Source of the DNA: JANQIO01 sp043585095
GTDB lineage: Bacteria > Pseudomonadota > Gammaproteobacteria > Pseudomonadales > Halieaceae
NCBI GenBank assembly: GCA_043585095.1
Contig: CP121321.1
Coordinates: 744,001-808,000, forward strand
DNA: 64,000 nt
Direction of reading: 5' to 3'
A model generated the notes under the pieces. The model had not been told where the DNA came from and did no database searches. It saw only the letters and a list, made by a program, of their open reading frames with translations. Numbering within the stretch: position 1 is the first letter of the stretch; the number at the start of each line of letters is the position of its first letter. The translations under genes were made by a program, and so were the position numbers. Positions 26,319 to 35,419 of the stretch are shown here, piece after piece.

Positions 26319-29300
26319 GCCTGTTCAAAACTTTGTGCACTTGCGGGTCCACACTGAATACTCTTTGGTGGACAGTCTGGTGCGGATCAAGCCGCTGGTT
26401 GAGAACGTCGCCAATCTGAATATGCCGGCCGTCGCGGTGACAGACCTGTGTAACTTCTACGGGTTGGTGAAGTTCTACAAGGCCAGCACCGGCAGTGGGA
26501 TAAAGCCCTTGTTTGGTGCGGACTTGATGGTCCGCGAAGGTGAAGAGCGCGAAGCGCCGACGCTGCTAACGCTACTGGCCGCCACGGATCAGGGCTATCG
26601 CAACCTCACTCGCCTTATTTCACGAGCCTATCTGGAGGGACAACACCTGGGTCTGCCGCAGGTGGAGCGCAGCTGGCTTGCCGAGGCCAACGAGGGGCTG
26701 ATTGCGCTCTCTGGCGGCCGCGAGGGCGATATTGGTCAAGCACTGCTTTCTGGGCGTGCGTCCCAGGCGGCTGAGCGTCTGGCGTTTTGGACGGGAATCT
26801 ATCCCGATCGCTTCTATCTGGAATTACAGCGCACCGGCCGCGATAGCGAGGATGCCTACCTCCGAGAAGTCGTGGAGCTGGCCACTGCACAAGCCTGTCC
26901 CGTGGTAGCGACTAACGACGTGCGGTTCATCAATGCCGATGAGTTTGAGGCCCACGAGGTGCGCGTCTGCGTGCATGAGGGTCGCACTCTCGATGACCCC
27001 CGTCGCACACGCCGTTACAGCGAACAGCAGTACCTGCGCAGCCCGCAAGAAATGTGCGAGCTGTTCAGCGATATTCCAGAGGCGATCGAAAACACCCTGG
27101 AAATTGCCCGCCGCTGTAACGTGACTCTGGAGCTTGGTAAGGCCTATCTGCCGGATTATCCCGTGCCCGATGGCATGACCATGGATGATTACTTCCGCCA
27201 GCTCTCCCATGAAGGTCTGGATGAAAGACTGAAAAATCTGTTCGATCCCGCGGCAGACGACTTCGCTGAACGACAGCGTGAGTACCGAGAGCGTTTGGAG
27301 TTCGAACTGAACGTGATTATCCAGATGGGCTTTCCCGGTTACTTCTTGATCGTCATGGACTTTATCCGCTGGTCAAAACAGCAGGGTATTCCAGTGGGTC
27401 CAGGCCGCGGCTCCGGCGCGGGCTCGCTGGTCGCGTACGCGCTTGAGATTACCGATCTGGACCCCATAGAGTATGACCTTCTGTTTGAGCGGTTTCTCAA
27501 CCCTGAGCGGGTATCCATGCCGGACTTCGATGTCGACTTCTGCATGGAGCGCCGTGATCAGGTCATCAAGTATGTATCGGACACCTATGGCGCCGATGCA
27601 GTGTCGCAGATCATTACCTTCGGCACGATGGCGGCCAAAGCCGTGGTGCGTGATGTCGCGCGCGTGCAAGGCAAGAGCTATGGCTTAGCCGACAAGCTGT
27701 CCAAGCTGATCCCCTTTGAAGTGGGGATGACTCTGGCTAAAGCCTATGAGCAGGAAGAGGTGCTTCGCGATTTTCTGTCGGAAGACAGTGACGGCCAGGA
27801 AATTTGGGACATGGCCCTGCAGTTGGAGGGGCTGACGCGCAACGTCGGTAAGCATGCCGGCGGCGTCGTTATTGCGCCATCTTCCCTGACAGATTTTTCG
27901 CCGTTGTTTTGTGATGACACCGGTGCGGGTCTGGTCACCCAGTACGACAAAAACGACGTTGAAGATGTCGGTCTGGTGAAGTTTGACTTCCTCGGCCTGC
28001 GCACGCTGACCATTATCGACTGGGCTATCAAGATCATCGACGACCAGCGCAGCGCCATGGGCGAACTGCCCCTCGATTTGTCTGCGATACCGCTGGACGA
28101 TGATGAGACGTTCGCACTGCTGCAAAGCGCCAGGACAACGGCAGTCTTTCAGCTTGAATCCCGTGGCATGAAAGACCTGATAGACCGGCTTAAGCCCGAC
28201 TGTTTTGAGGACATCGTCGCACTGGTGGCGCTGTTTCGTCCCGGCCCGCTGCAGTCGGGCATGGTCGACAACTTCATTAACCGCAAACACGGTCGCGAAA
28301 CGATTTCCTACCCGGACCCGCAGTACCAGCACGAGTGGCTGCAGCCGATTCTTGAGCCCACCTACGGCATTATCCTGTATCAGGAACAGGTCATGCAGAT
28401 TGCTCAGGAACTCGCCGGCTACACGCTCGGTGGGGCCGATTTGTTGCGCCGGGCGATGGGCAAGAAAAAGCCCGAGGAGATGGCGAAGCAGCGTGAGGTC
28501 TTTGAGTCCGGCGCGGCGGACAAGGGCGTCGATCCGAATCTGGCGATCAAGATTTTTGATTTGGTAGAGAAATTTGCCGGCTACGGCTTCAACAAATCTC
28601 ACTCGGCCGCCTATGCTCTGGTGTCATATCAAACAGCGTGGTTGAAGACTCACTACCCGGCGCCCTTTATGGCTGCTGTGATGAGCTCGGAGCTCCAGAA
28701 CACCGACAAAATCGTCACCTTTGTGGATGAATGTCATTCCATGGGTCTGCCCCTTAAGCACCCCGACGTTAATGCTGGTGAATACATGTTTACCGTTAAC
28801 AAAAGCGGTGAAATCATCTATGGCCTGGGCGCAATAAAAGGCCTGGGTGAAGGCCCCATCGGCAGCATTCTGGAAGCGCGCTCCTCGGGCGGTCCTTTCA
28901 CCGATTTATTCGACTTCTGTGCACGCACCGACCCGCGCCGGGTCAACCGGCGCGCGGTTGAAGCGCTGGTGCGTTCCGGCGCCTTCGATACGTTGGGCGA
29001 AGATCGCGCCGTGCTGTGGTCCGCACTGGACGATGCCTTGCAGGCTGCGCAACAGAATGTAGCGAATGCCAACGCCGGCATAGACGATATGTTTGGCGGC
29101 CCGGGAGCGGACGCGCCGGGCGGGGATGTGTACGCTGCACATCGCGGCGCACGGCCCTGGTCGTCGAAAGTGATCTTGACCGGCGAAAAGGAGACGCTGG
29201 GGCTGTGGATTACCGGCCATCCCTTTGATGAGTATGAGGTCGAGCTGCGCCGCATTGCCCCGACGCGACTCAGCGAGCTGCGTCCGGATGGATCACGTAG

Positions 29301-29820
29301 TCAGGTGATCACCGGCCTGGTGGTGTCAATGCGCACGATGAAGACCAAGCGTGGGGATACGATGGCGGTACTCAGCATTGATGACCGCAGCGCTCGTATC
29401 GAAGTAACGCTATTTGGCGATGTCTACAGTGAGTTTCGCGAGTTACTGATTAAGGACAGCATCCTCATTCTGGAAGGTGCTGTGGCAGTCGATGACTACA
29501 GCCAGTCACTGGGTATGCGTGCTAATTCGGTGCGCAGTCTGGAGCAGGCACGTCAGACAGCGCGAGCAGAGCTGACTATCGAAGTGGCTTCCGACATGGT
29601 CGATGAGGCCTTTGCAGAACGTGTGCAGTCAGTGCTGGAGTCAGCCGAAAGTGGCGTGTGCCCGGTCGCTTTCCTGTACAAGCAGCCGGGAAACGTGGCG
29701 CGGCTTCCCCTTGGCGAGCGCTGGCGTATCTGTCCCAGCGAGGACCTGATCACCGCGTTGCAGGATTGCTGCGGCAACGACGCGGTATCGTTGGATTACA
29801 GTCGAACCGCACATAATTGA
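26311..29820 (+). CDS. dnaE: DNA polymerase III alpha subunit
   Basis: Replicative C-family polymerase. 1169 aa, DnaE1-type. N-terminal PHP domain (HLRVHTEYSLVDSL), catalytic aspartates D405 and D407 in MPDFDVDF and D559 in VKFDFLGLRTLT, and a clamp-binding motif candidate IDDMF at 924-928, followed by the OB-fold and C-terminal domain. The last 84 codons are duplicated, in decayed form, at 37.5 kb. Confidence 0.97.
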   Translation: MSEPVQNFVHLRVHTEYSLVDSLVRIKPLVENVANLNMPAVAVTDLCNFYGLVKFYKASTGSGIKPLFGADLMVREGEEREAPTLLTLLAATDQGYRNLTRLISRAYLEGQHLGLPQVERSWLAEANEGLIALSGGREGDIGQALLSGRASQAAERLAFWTGIYPDRFYLELQRTGRDSEDAYLREVVELATAQACPVVATNDVRFINADEFEAHEVRVCVHEGRTLDDPRRTRRYSEQQYLRSPQEMCELFSDIPEAIENTLEIARRCNVTLELGKAYLPDYPVPDGMTMDDYFRQLSHEGLDERLKNLFDPAADDFAERQREYRERLEFELNVIIQMGFPGYFLIVMDFIRWSKQQGIPVGPGRGSGAGSLVAYALEITDLDPIEYDLLFERFLNPERVSMPDFDVDFCMERRDQVIKYVSDTYGADAVSQIITFGTMAAKAVVRDVARVQGKSYGLADKLSKLIPFEVGMTLAKAYEQEEVLRDFLSEDSDGQEIWDMALQLEGLTRNVGKHAGGVVIAPSSLTDFSPLFCDDTGAGLVTQYDKNDVEDVGLVKFDFLGLRTLTIIDWAIKIIDDQRSAMGELPLDLSAIPLDDDETFALLQSARTTAVFQLESRGMKDLIDRLKPDCFEDIVALVALFRPGPLQSGMVDNFINRKHGRETISYPDPQYQHEWLQPILEPTYGIILYQEQVMQIAQELAGYTLGGADLLRRAMGKKKPEEMAKQREVFESGAADKGVDPNLAIKIFDLVEKFAGYGFNKSHSAAYALVSYQTAWLKTHYPAPFMAAVMSSELQNTDKIVTFVDECHSMGLPLKHPDVNAGEYMFTVNKSGEIIYGLGAIKGLGEGPIGSILEARSSGGPFTDLFDFCARTDPRRVNRRAVEALVRSGAFDTLGEDRAVLWSALDDALQAAQQNVANANAGIDDMFGGPGADAPGGDVYAAHRGARPWSSKVILTGEKETLGLWITGHPFDEYEVELRRIAPTRLSELRPDGSRSQVITGLVVSMRTMKTKRGDTMAVLSIDDRSARIEVTLFGDVYSEFRELLIKDSILILEGAVAVDDYSQSLGMRANSVRSLEQARQTARAELTIEVASDMVDEAFAERVQSVLESAESGVCPVAFLYKQPGNVARLPLGERWRICPSEDLITALQDCCGNDAVSLDYSRTAHN

Positions 29821-29873
29821 CGCTGCCGTTGGCGGCATGAACTTTCGACACTGGCCAATCCCAGCGTTTCCCT
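29569..29873 (+). repeat. Direct repeat copy A: 3' end of dnaE plus downstream flank
   Basis: This stretch, inside the intact dnaE from ELTIEVA to the stop plus about 50 bp beyond, is repeated at 37504-37784. Identical blocks include 17 bp (29593-29609), 25 bp (29708-29732) and 30 bp (29761-29790), and the similarity continues past the stop to GCGTTTCCCT (29864-29873). The two copies bracket the dioxygenase/antiporter island. Confidence 0.93.
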
Positions 29874-29947
29874 GATCCTCCCGAATCAGCTGCGACCTCT
29901 AACGGCCGCTTTTGATTGAGCTACCCGCCAAACCTGCCCTGAACGCA

Positions 29948-31030
29948 TCAGTTCTGCATGGGGATATCGTCTTTCCACCGAAATCCCACGCCGCCGGCCT
30001 GCCAGACGCCGTCCTTGTTGAGTGGATGCTCTGAAGAGATCTGGATGTATTGCGGCAGCCCGAAGTGCGGCGCCAGATTGTGCTTTGACTTGATGGTGAC
30101 GCGGTCCATGATCCTCAGGCCCTGTTGCTCGGCGGGCATATGCGCCTCCGGCGACGCCCGGTGGGCCAGCGCCCAGTTATCGATGAAGAGCAGGTCGCCG
30201 GTATCGTACTGGTAGCGTATCCCGTACCCCAGTTCGAAGGACGCGTTCATGAGGTCGTTGTAGTCGTTGAACAGTTCCTTCATCTCCTCTTCGTTAAGCA
30301 ATCGCAGTTTCTCGACGGTTGCCGGCGTGCGTTGCAGCTCTTCGATAGACATACCGTCCTCCGGTAGCCTTTCGATAACGCCGCCAGTCATCCCCAGATG
30401 CAGCCAGACGCTCTTGCGCCCCGAGATAGGGTGCGTGTGGACCAGCGGATGCGTCACACCCGTCGTGGAATTCACCGAGACCAGCCGCTCCCAGAAAGCC
30501 TGCTTTGCCGGCGGCAGCACATCAAAGGCCGCGCCCTGGTGAGCAAAGTGCGTACCGCCGCCATGCTCTGGCGCCCGCGCCATGTAGTAGGCGGAATGGG
30601 AGAAGGTGGCAGCCTCAAAACTGCCGTCGTTGTGCCATTGGGGTCCGACACCGAGAATGCCGTGGCGGTTGTCATTGGAACAGCGAAAGATGTCACGGTT
30701 CATGCCCGGCGTGGCGGGATGAACACCGTGGGTCGAGTGGATCTCGCCGGCGCCCCACCAGGTGCTGGCATCGACCAACTCGCCGGCGGACAGCTCCGTC
30801 TGATGCTTGAAGACAATAAAGCCTCGGTTGGCCATTTCCACTTCCAGCGCTTCTATTGCCAAGTCGGACAGCCGGGAGCGAACATCGGCGCCATAGATAT
30901 CGATACCGAGGGGTTCCAGCTGTTTAAGCGTCAGCCCCGCCTTCTCAAGCACCTCGACGCGGCCCGGGTCCATCGACGGTATTGTCGGAGTTTTTCCACT
31001 GAATTTTTCGGCCGATTCAGGCATAGCCAT
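29948..31030 (-). CDS. TauD/TfdA-family Fe(II)/2-oxoglutarate dioxygenase
   Basis: 360 aa from the ATG with AGAGG 6 bp upstream; an in-frame start 11 codons earlier is less likely. The iron facial triad is visible: H133 and D135 in PQWHNDGSF and distal H290 in NWALAHRASPEAH, with arginines in LRIMDRVT for 2-oxoglutarate. Such enzymes hydroxylate small molecules such as taurine, halogenated acids, carnitine precursors or peptide-synthetase products; substrate unknown. It lies within the segment bracketed by the dnaE repeats and on the same strand as the antiporter genes, 216 bp beyond their last stop. Confidence 0.88.
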   Translation of the reverse strand: MAMPESAEKFSGKTPTIPSMDPGRVEVLEKAGLTLKQLEPLGIDIYGADVRSRLSDLAIEALEVEMANRGFIVFKHQTELSAGELVDASTWWGAGEIHSTHGVHPATPGMNRDIFRCSNDNRHGILGVGPQWHNDGSFEAATFSHSAYYMARAPEHGGGTHFAHQGAAFDVLPPAKQAFWERLVSVNSTTGVTHPLVHTHPISGRKSVWLHLGMTGGVIERLPEDGMSIEELQRTPATVEKLRLLNEEEMKELFNDYNDLMNASFELGYGIRYQYDTGDLLFIDNWALAHRASPEAHMPAEQQGLRIMDRVTIKSKHNLAPHFGLPQYIQISSEHPLNKDGVWQAGGVGFRWKDDIPMQN

Positions 31031-31246
31031 GGGGTACCTCTGCGACACATTTCCTGTCAGCATAACGCGACGTATAGCGCTGACAAGTCCACCGTAACTA
31101 CCCGGACCGCCCGTGGTGGAAAATAGCGCGCAGCGGGGCCTTCAGGACTTTGAAGCGTCATTGCATCAAGGCCTGAACCTGGGAGGCGCCAAAGTGGCGG
31201 TGGGGCGAGCGCCGCCCTGGCCAAAGCTGGATGAGATCCCCCGCGG

Positions 31247-32218
31247 CTAGGGCGCCTGCAAGGTGGTTGCTGCCAGTATGAGGAGAATGAGGACGACCAA
31301 ACTGGAGATTGCGACGCCCCAGCGACCCAGGAACCATTCCCCCAGCCCCGTCTTCTCGGGCAGCTTGCTGAGGCTGAACGTCGGGGCGGGCAGTTCAAAG
31401 CCTGCCACCCGTTGCCCGGTGTTGATCAGAGCCGTTCCATATCGATTCAAAATTGCTGCCAGGGCAAAGAAGAGCCCAACACCGCCCGCTAATGCCGCCG
31501 CTGCGGTGACAGCGCCCAACAGCCCTTCCAGCCGCCAGCCCAGGGCGGGAATGAACAACACTGTCAGCGCAGCGGCAGGCAGGGCAGACGCGCGGCTGGG
31601 CCCTGCGAGTAACAGCAGGCCGCCGCGGCTGCCAGCCGCGAGCAAGGCGAATGCGGCAGTCATGGGTGCGCCGGCCAACGTGCTTGCCACCACGGACACC
31701 TGGGGCGCAAGAGCATTCTCTGCCGTCTTGGCAAACAACAGCGCCAGCTCGAAGGCCGCCAGGTCACCCAGCACCAGCAGCACCACTGCAGCGCGCAGCC
31801 GTCCGGGTGCTGCGGCTGAATTGCCCAGCTGTCCTGCCAGTACCGCATAGCTGGCGACAGTAAACCCGGAGAGCATTAACAGCAGGTCACTTGCAACAAG
31901 GCTTATGGTGAGTGCCCCCTGGGCAAGCAGCAAGAAGGCCGGTGGCCCGATTCTGGTCTCCTGTTGCCCGCCCACGGGTGCCAGGGCCAGAGCAAACAGT
32001 AATGCCAGCGCGGCGATCACCCATGCCAGCGTCGGTGAAGACTGGATTCCGCTGCCCAGCATGACCGAGGGCAGCGACAGGGACGGCGGCGCTATCAGGA
32101 CTGCTGCGGGCAGCAAGGCAGCCAATACAAGTAGCCACTGCCCGCGCGGACCGCGCAGCAATGGCAACAGTGGCAGGGCCAGTAAGGGGGCGAAAGACAC
32201 AAGCACACTGGTAATCAT
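31247..32218 (-). CDS. Truncated/degenerate NuoL-MrpD-like membrane protein
   Basis: 323 aa, almost entirely hydrophobic helices. It overlaps mrpD by 4 bp (ATGA), so it belongs to the antiporter operon as its last gene. It resembles NuoL/MrpA/MrpD-type subunits: a DLLLMLSGFTVASYAVLAGQ helix stands where the others have FxLYELLTLSTY, and AAGSRGGLLLLAGPS stands where they have the KAALVPLHGWLP segment. Thus the TM5 glutamate and the TM7 lysine needed for ion translocation appear to be lacking. It ends with a long amphipathic segment and one last helix like a NuoL C-terminus. It may be a structural, non-conducting subunit. Confidence 0.7.
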   Translation of the reverse strand: MITSVLVSFAPLLALPLLPLLRGPRGQWLLVLAALLPAAVLIAPPSLSLPSVMLGSGIQSSPTLAWVIAALALLFALALAPVGGQQETRIGPPAFLLLAQGALTISLVASDLLLMLSGFTVASYAVLAGQLGNSAAAPGRLRAAVVLLVLGDLAAFELALLFAKTAENALAPQVSVVASTLAGAPMTAAFALLAAGSRGGLLLLAGPSRASALPAAALTVLFIPALGWRLEGLLGAVTAAAALAGGVGLFFALAAILNRYGTALINTGQRVAGFELPAPTFSLSKLPEKTGLGEWFLGRWGVAISSLVVLILLILAATTLQAP

Positions 32219-33711
32219 GGTGCGTAGAACTGCCGTAGTACCACTAGCGTCGCCCAGGCTTGCGGGCTGAAAGAAGTGGCGGCCAAAAGGCCTACAAGCA
32301 AGACCATGGCCGCGGTGATTACTGGCGGTACCAGCAGTGCCAGCGCTGTCTCAGCGCGAACACCCGTGGGCGGGGGCGACCAGGTACCCGCCGGCGCGCG
32401 GAACCAGGCGCGATGCAGTATGGGCAGAAAGTACGCGGCATTAAGGGCGCTGCTCCCGGCAAGTACAACCACGGCCCAGGTAGCGCCTGCCTCCAGGGCA
32501 CCCAGGCCCAGATACCACTTGCTGATAAAACCTGCCATGGGCGGCAGGCCTATCATGCCCAGCGCTGCTACTGTGAAAGCGGCTGTGGTCAGGGGCATGC
32601 GACGGCCCACTCCGTCCAGCTCACTGACTTTGTGCAGGCCCAGGGTCTCCGCGTAGTTTCCGGCGCAGAAGAATAGTGTGATTTTCATCAGTCCCTGATG
32701 TACCAGGTGGACCAGGCCGCCAATGCTGGCCAGAGGGCCGACAATCGCAATGCCCAGTGCAATGTAGGACACCTGAGAAACGGTGGAAAAGGCGAGCCGT
32801 CGCTTGATGTCATCCTGGGCCAGGGCCCGCAGCGAGCCGTAGATGATGGTAATAGCGGCCACGACGGCCAGCGCGTCCATTACCCCTAGATCTTCCGCGT
32901 ACGCGACGCCGAAGACGTCGTATACGATACGCACTATGCCAAAGGCGCCCGCCTTTACTACCGCGACCGCGTGCAGCAGGGCGCTGACCGGCGCTGGTGC
33001 CACCATTGCCCGGGGCAGCCAGCCGTGCAGTGGCACCAGCGCGGCTTTTACGCCGACCCCGGCCACCAGCAGGAAAAAGATGGATATCAGCACCCAGTCC
33101 GGAGCGGAGCTGCCGTCCACAAAGCCGCGGGGCACGAAGGTCAGCGTGCCTGTCTCAGCGTACAGCCAGGCCGTGCCCAACAACAGGGCTGCCCCGCCGC
33201 AAATGGTGTAGACCAGATAGCGGTTGCCTGCTGCTCGCGCCTCGGCTGTTTCCCGGTGCACTACCAGTGGGTAGGTGGACAGCGTCAGTAGTTCGTAGAA
33301 CAGCAGGAAGGTGAACAGGTTGCCAGCCATGGCCACGCCCACCGTGGCGGTCACACAGAGGCTGAAGAAACCGAAGAATCGCGCCCGGTTGGGTGCGTTC
33401 TCCAGATAGGCGATAGCGTAGATAGTGGTCAGGAACCACAGCACCGCCGAGAGGCTCACAAACAACAGCGCCAGAGGGTCAGCACTTAAAGAAAATTCGA
33501 TGCCCGGCAGTAGCGGGAAGGCCACCGCATAGCTTTCACCACGAGAGACGCCCCAGAGCATGAGTGCCACCAGCAATAGCTTGACTATGGCGCCGGTGAG
33601 GTTGAGCGCGCTGCGCAGACGCACTGCCTGCTCCGGCAGGAAAAAGATCACTACCCCAGGCACCAGTGAACTGGCGATCAGAAGCAGGGGCAACACCGCG
33701 CTCTGGCTCAC
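32215..33711 (-). CDS. mrpD: Mrp/Mnh antiporter subunit D
   Basis: 498 aa proton-conducting subunit of the NuoM/N type, about 14 membrane helices. The key TM5 glutamate is in LLFYELLTLSTYPLVVHRET and the TM7 lysine with PLHGWLP is in GVKAALVPLHGWLPRAMVAP; a second lysine/histidine set follows (LLHAVAVVKAG). The GTG start overlaps the TGA of the preceding gene (GTGA). The open frame extends further upstream inside that gene but without similarity. Confidence 0.9.
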   Translation of the reverse strand: MSQSAVLPLLLIASSLVPGVVIFFLPEQAVRLRSALNLTGAIVKLLLVALMLWGVSRGESYAVAFPLLPGIEFSLSADPLALLFVSLSAVLWFLTTIYAIAYLENAPNRARFFGFFSLCVTATVGVAMAGNLFTFLLFYELLTLSTYPLVVHRETAEARAAGNRYLVYTICGGAALLLGTAWLYAETGTLTFVPRGFVDGSSAPDWVLISIFFLLVAGVGVKAALVPLHGWLPRAMVAPAPVSALLHAVAVVKAGAFGIVRIVYDVFGVAYAEDLGVMDALAVVAAITIIYGSLRALAQDDIKRRLAFSTVSQVSYIALGIAIVGPLASIGGLVHLVHQGLMKITLFFCAGNYAETLGLHKVSELDGVGRRMPLTTAAFTVAALGMIGLPPMAGFISKWYLGLGALEAGATWAVVVLAGSSALNAAYFLPILHRAWFRAPAGTWSPPPTGVRAETALALLVPPVITAAMVLLVGLLAATSFSPQAWATLVVLRQFYAP

Positions 33712-35126
33712 GGCAAGCCTCCCAGTAGCATCAGTGCCGGTTGGCCCAGGAAGCCCATTAAAACTGCGCCGCAGGCCAGTGCAAACGCGGCCCACTCCGA
33801 ACGTCGGGCCAGTGGCGCAGCGTCGGCCCGGTTGTCACCGCCGAAAGTGTGCTCGATAAGCTTGAAGATGTAGATCGCGGCGAGCAAACCTCCCGCCAGT
33901 ACCACGGCAACAATCCAGCCCTTGCCCGCTGCAAGCGCCGCCTGTAACAGTAGCCACTTGCCACTGAAGCCGCCGCTGGGTGGCAAACCCATAAGGCTTA
34001 CCCCGCACAGGGCAATAGCGCCTGCGGACAGTGGCATATGCTGGACAACCCGTTCGAAGCCATCAAGACGATCATGGCCGGCCCGCCGTGCCAGATTGCC
34101 GACGGCCAAAAACAGCCCCGCCTTGGCGAGCACGTGCGATGACAGCAGCAGCGCGAAGGCGCCGTAAGCCACTGCTCCCACTGTCGGCACCAGCGCCAAT
34201 GCCAGCAGCAGGTAGCCCAATTGGGCCACCGTGGAATAGGCAACCAGCAGCTTGGCGCGTGTCTGCAGAACCGCCTGCACGGAACACCAGAGCACACCGA
34301 TGGCGCCCACGACGGCCAGCAGCTCGCTGACCATCGGCCAGGCGCCATCGTAGACCGACATCCACAGTCGCAGCAGCAGGTAAAGCGGCGCTTTCACCGC
34401 CAGCCCCGAGAGGGCGGCACTGACCGGTGGTGTCGCGTTGGCGTGTGCGGGTGGTAACCAGAAGTGCAGCGGGAACACGGCAGCTTTTAGCAACAGCCCC
34501 ACGACCATTAGCGCGAAGGCCACAGAGCCCCCGGGCAAGGCGACGCCGCGGCCAACCAGTTGTGCAAGATCGAGGGTGCCGGCGGCCCGGTAGAGCAATG
34601 CAACACCCAGGAGATAGGCGAGCGACCCGGTCAGCGAGACCAGTAGATAGCGCAATGACGCCGCCAGTGCCAGCGTCCCGCCGCCCAGCGCGGCCAGAGA
34701 CACGGCAGAGAGCCCCAGGAGCTCGAGCGTGACGTAGAGATTAAACAGGTCTCCGGCCAGGAACAGCCCGTTAAGCGCCGTCAGCAGCAATAAAAACAGG
34801 CTGGCGAAGTAGCGCAGTTCTGCCGCGGCGTAAGCCGCGCTCGCGTGCAGCGCCAGCATCGGCGCGGCCAGTGCGGCAATCAGAATCATAAACGCTGAAA
34901 GTCCATCCGCGCGCAGGGCAATACCCAACGGAGCGCCCCAGCCGCCGATCTCGTGGCCAAGGCCGCTTCCTGCCTGCACGTTTATCGCCAGCGCCACGGC
35001 CAAAGCCAGATTACCGACGGCGGCAACAATGAGCAGGGGACCACTGCCGCGCGACAGGAGCAGTGCCAGCAAGGCAGTGATCAGGGGCCAGAGAACCAGC
35101 AGAGGCAACAGGGCGCCGCTGCTCAT
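33708..35126 (-). CDS. Second MrpD/MrpA-type proton-conducting subunit
   Basis: 472 aa from the ATG giving MSSGALLPLL; the frame is open 127 codons further upstream through mrpC but that part is Arg-rich and clearly out-of-frame reading. Conserved ion-path features are present: the glutamate in FNLYVTLELLGLSAVS, the lysine and PLHFWLP in LLLKAAVFPLHFWLPPAHA, and a later lysine in LSGLAVKAPLYLLLRL. It overlaps mrpC by 4 bp (ATGA) and the mrpD gene by 4 bp. It may fill the role of the N-terminal part of MrpA, which is otherwise not encoded as one large protein here. Confidence 0.87.
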   Translation of the reverse strand: MSSGALLPLLVLWPLITALLALLLSRGSGPLLIVAAVGNLALAVALAINVQAGSGLGHEIGGWGAPLGIALRADGLSAFMILIAALAAPMLALHASAAYAAAELRYFASLFLLLLTALNGLFLAGDLFNLYVTLELLGLSAVSLAALGGGTLALAASLRYLLVSLTGSLAYLLGVALLYRAAGTLDLAQLVGRGVALPGGSVAFALMVVGLLLKAAVFPLHFWLPPAHANATPPVSAALSGLAVKAPLYLLLRLWMSVYDGAWPMVSELLAVVGAIGVLWCSVQAVLQTRAKLLVAYSTVAQLGYLLLALALVPTVGAVAYGAFALLLSSHVLAKAGLFLAVGNLARRAGHDRLDGFERVVQHMPLSAGAIALCGVSLMGLPPSGGFSGKWLLLQAALAAGKGWIVAVVLAGGLLAAIYIFKLIEHTFGGDNRADAAPLARRSEWAAFALACGAVLMGFLGQPALMLLGGLP

Positions 35127-35419
35127 GAGGTGTCCTCGCCGTCGGTTGCCCTGTCTTCGCCTTGCGCTGCGGCTAGCCGCAACAGCAGGTTGAGTCCGAG
35201 AGCTGTCGCGGCCACCGCGACGACAATGCCGGTTATTACAAGGGCCTGGGGCAACGGGTCTGCCGGTTGGGCACCCGCGACGAGCACCAGAAACACGCCG
35301 CTGCCCATAACATTGGCCGCCAGCAAGCGGCGCAGGCCGCCGTCGGCCACAATCAGCCCGTGCAGCGCCATGCAGAATAGCAATGCGCCCAGTACCGCAT
35401 AGCAGGCCTGCCCGGTCAT
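35123..35419 (-). CDS. mrpC: Mrp/Mnh antiporter subunit C (NuoK-like)
   Basis: 98 aa, three membrane helices with the NuoK/MrpC layout (YAVLGALLFCMALHGLIV, RRLLAANVMGSGVFLVLVA, PQALVITGIVVAVAATALG). The N- and C-terminal ends overlap the neighbouring genes by 4 bp each. The charged C-terminal tail (AAAQGEDRATDGEDTS) is cytoplasmic in the family. Confidence 0.9.
   Translation of the reverse strand: MTGQACYAVLGALLFCMALHGLIVADGGLRRLLAANVMGSGVFLVLVAGAQPADPLPQALVITGIVVAVAATALGLNLLLRLAAAQGEDRATDGEDTS

Noticed and set aside
31057..31398. Small minus-strand gene between the antiporter operon and the dioxygenase
   Set aside because: Pro/Arg/Ser-rich frame overlapping the end of the NuoL-like gene, no ribosome site or similarity.
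32260..32676. Plus-strand frames within the antiporter operon
   Set aside because: They are opposite conserved membrane subunits in a GC-rich region and lack ribosome sites or domains.
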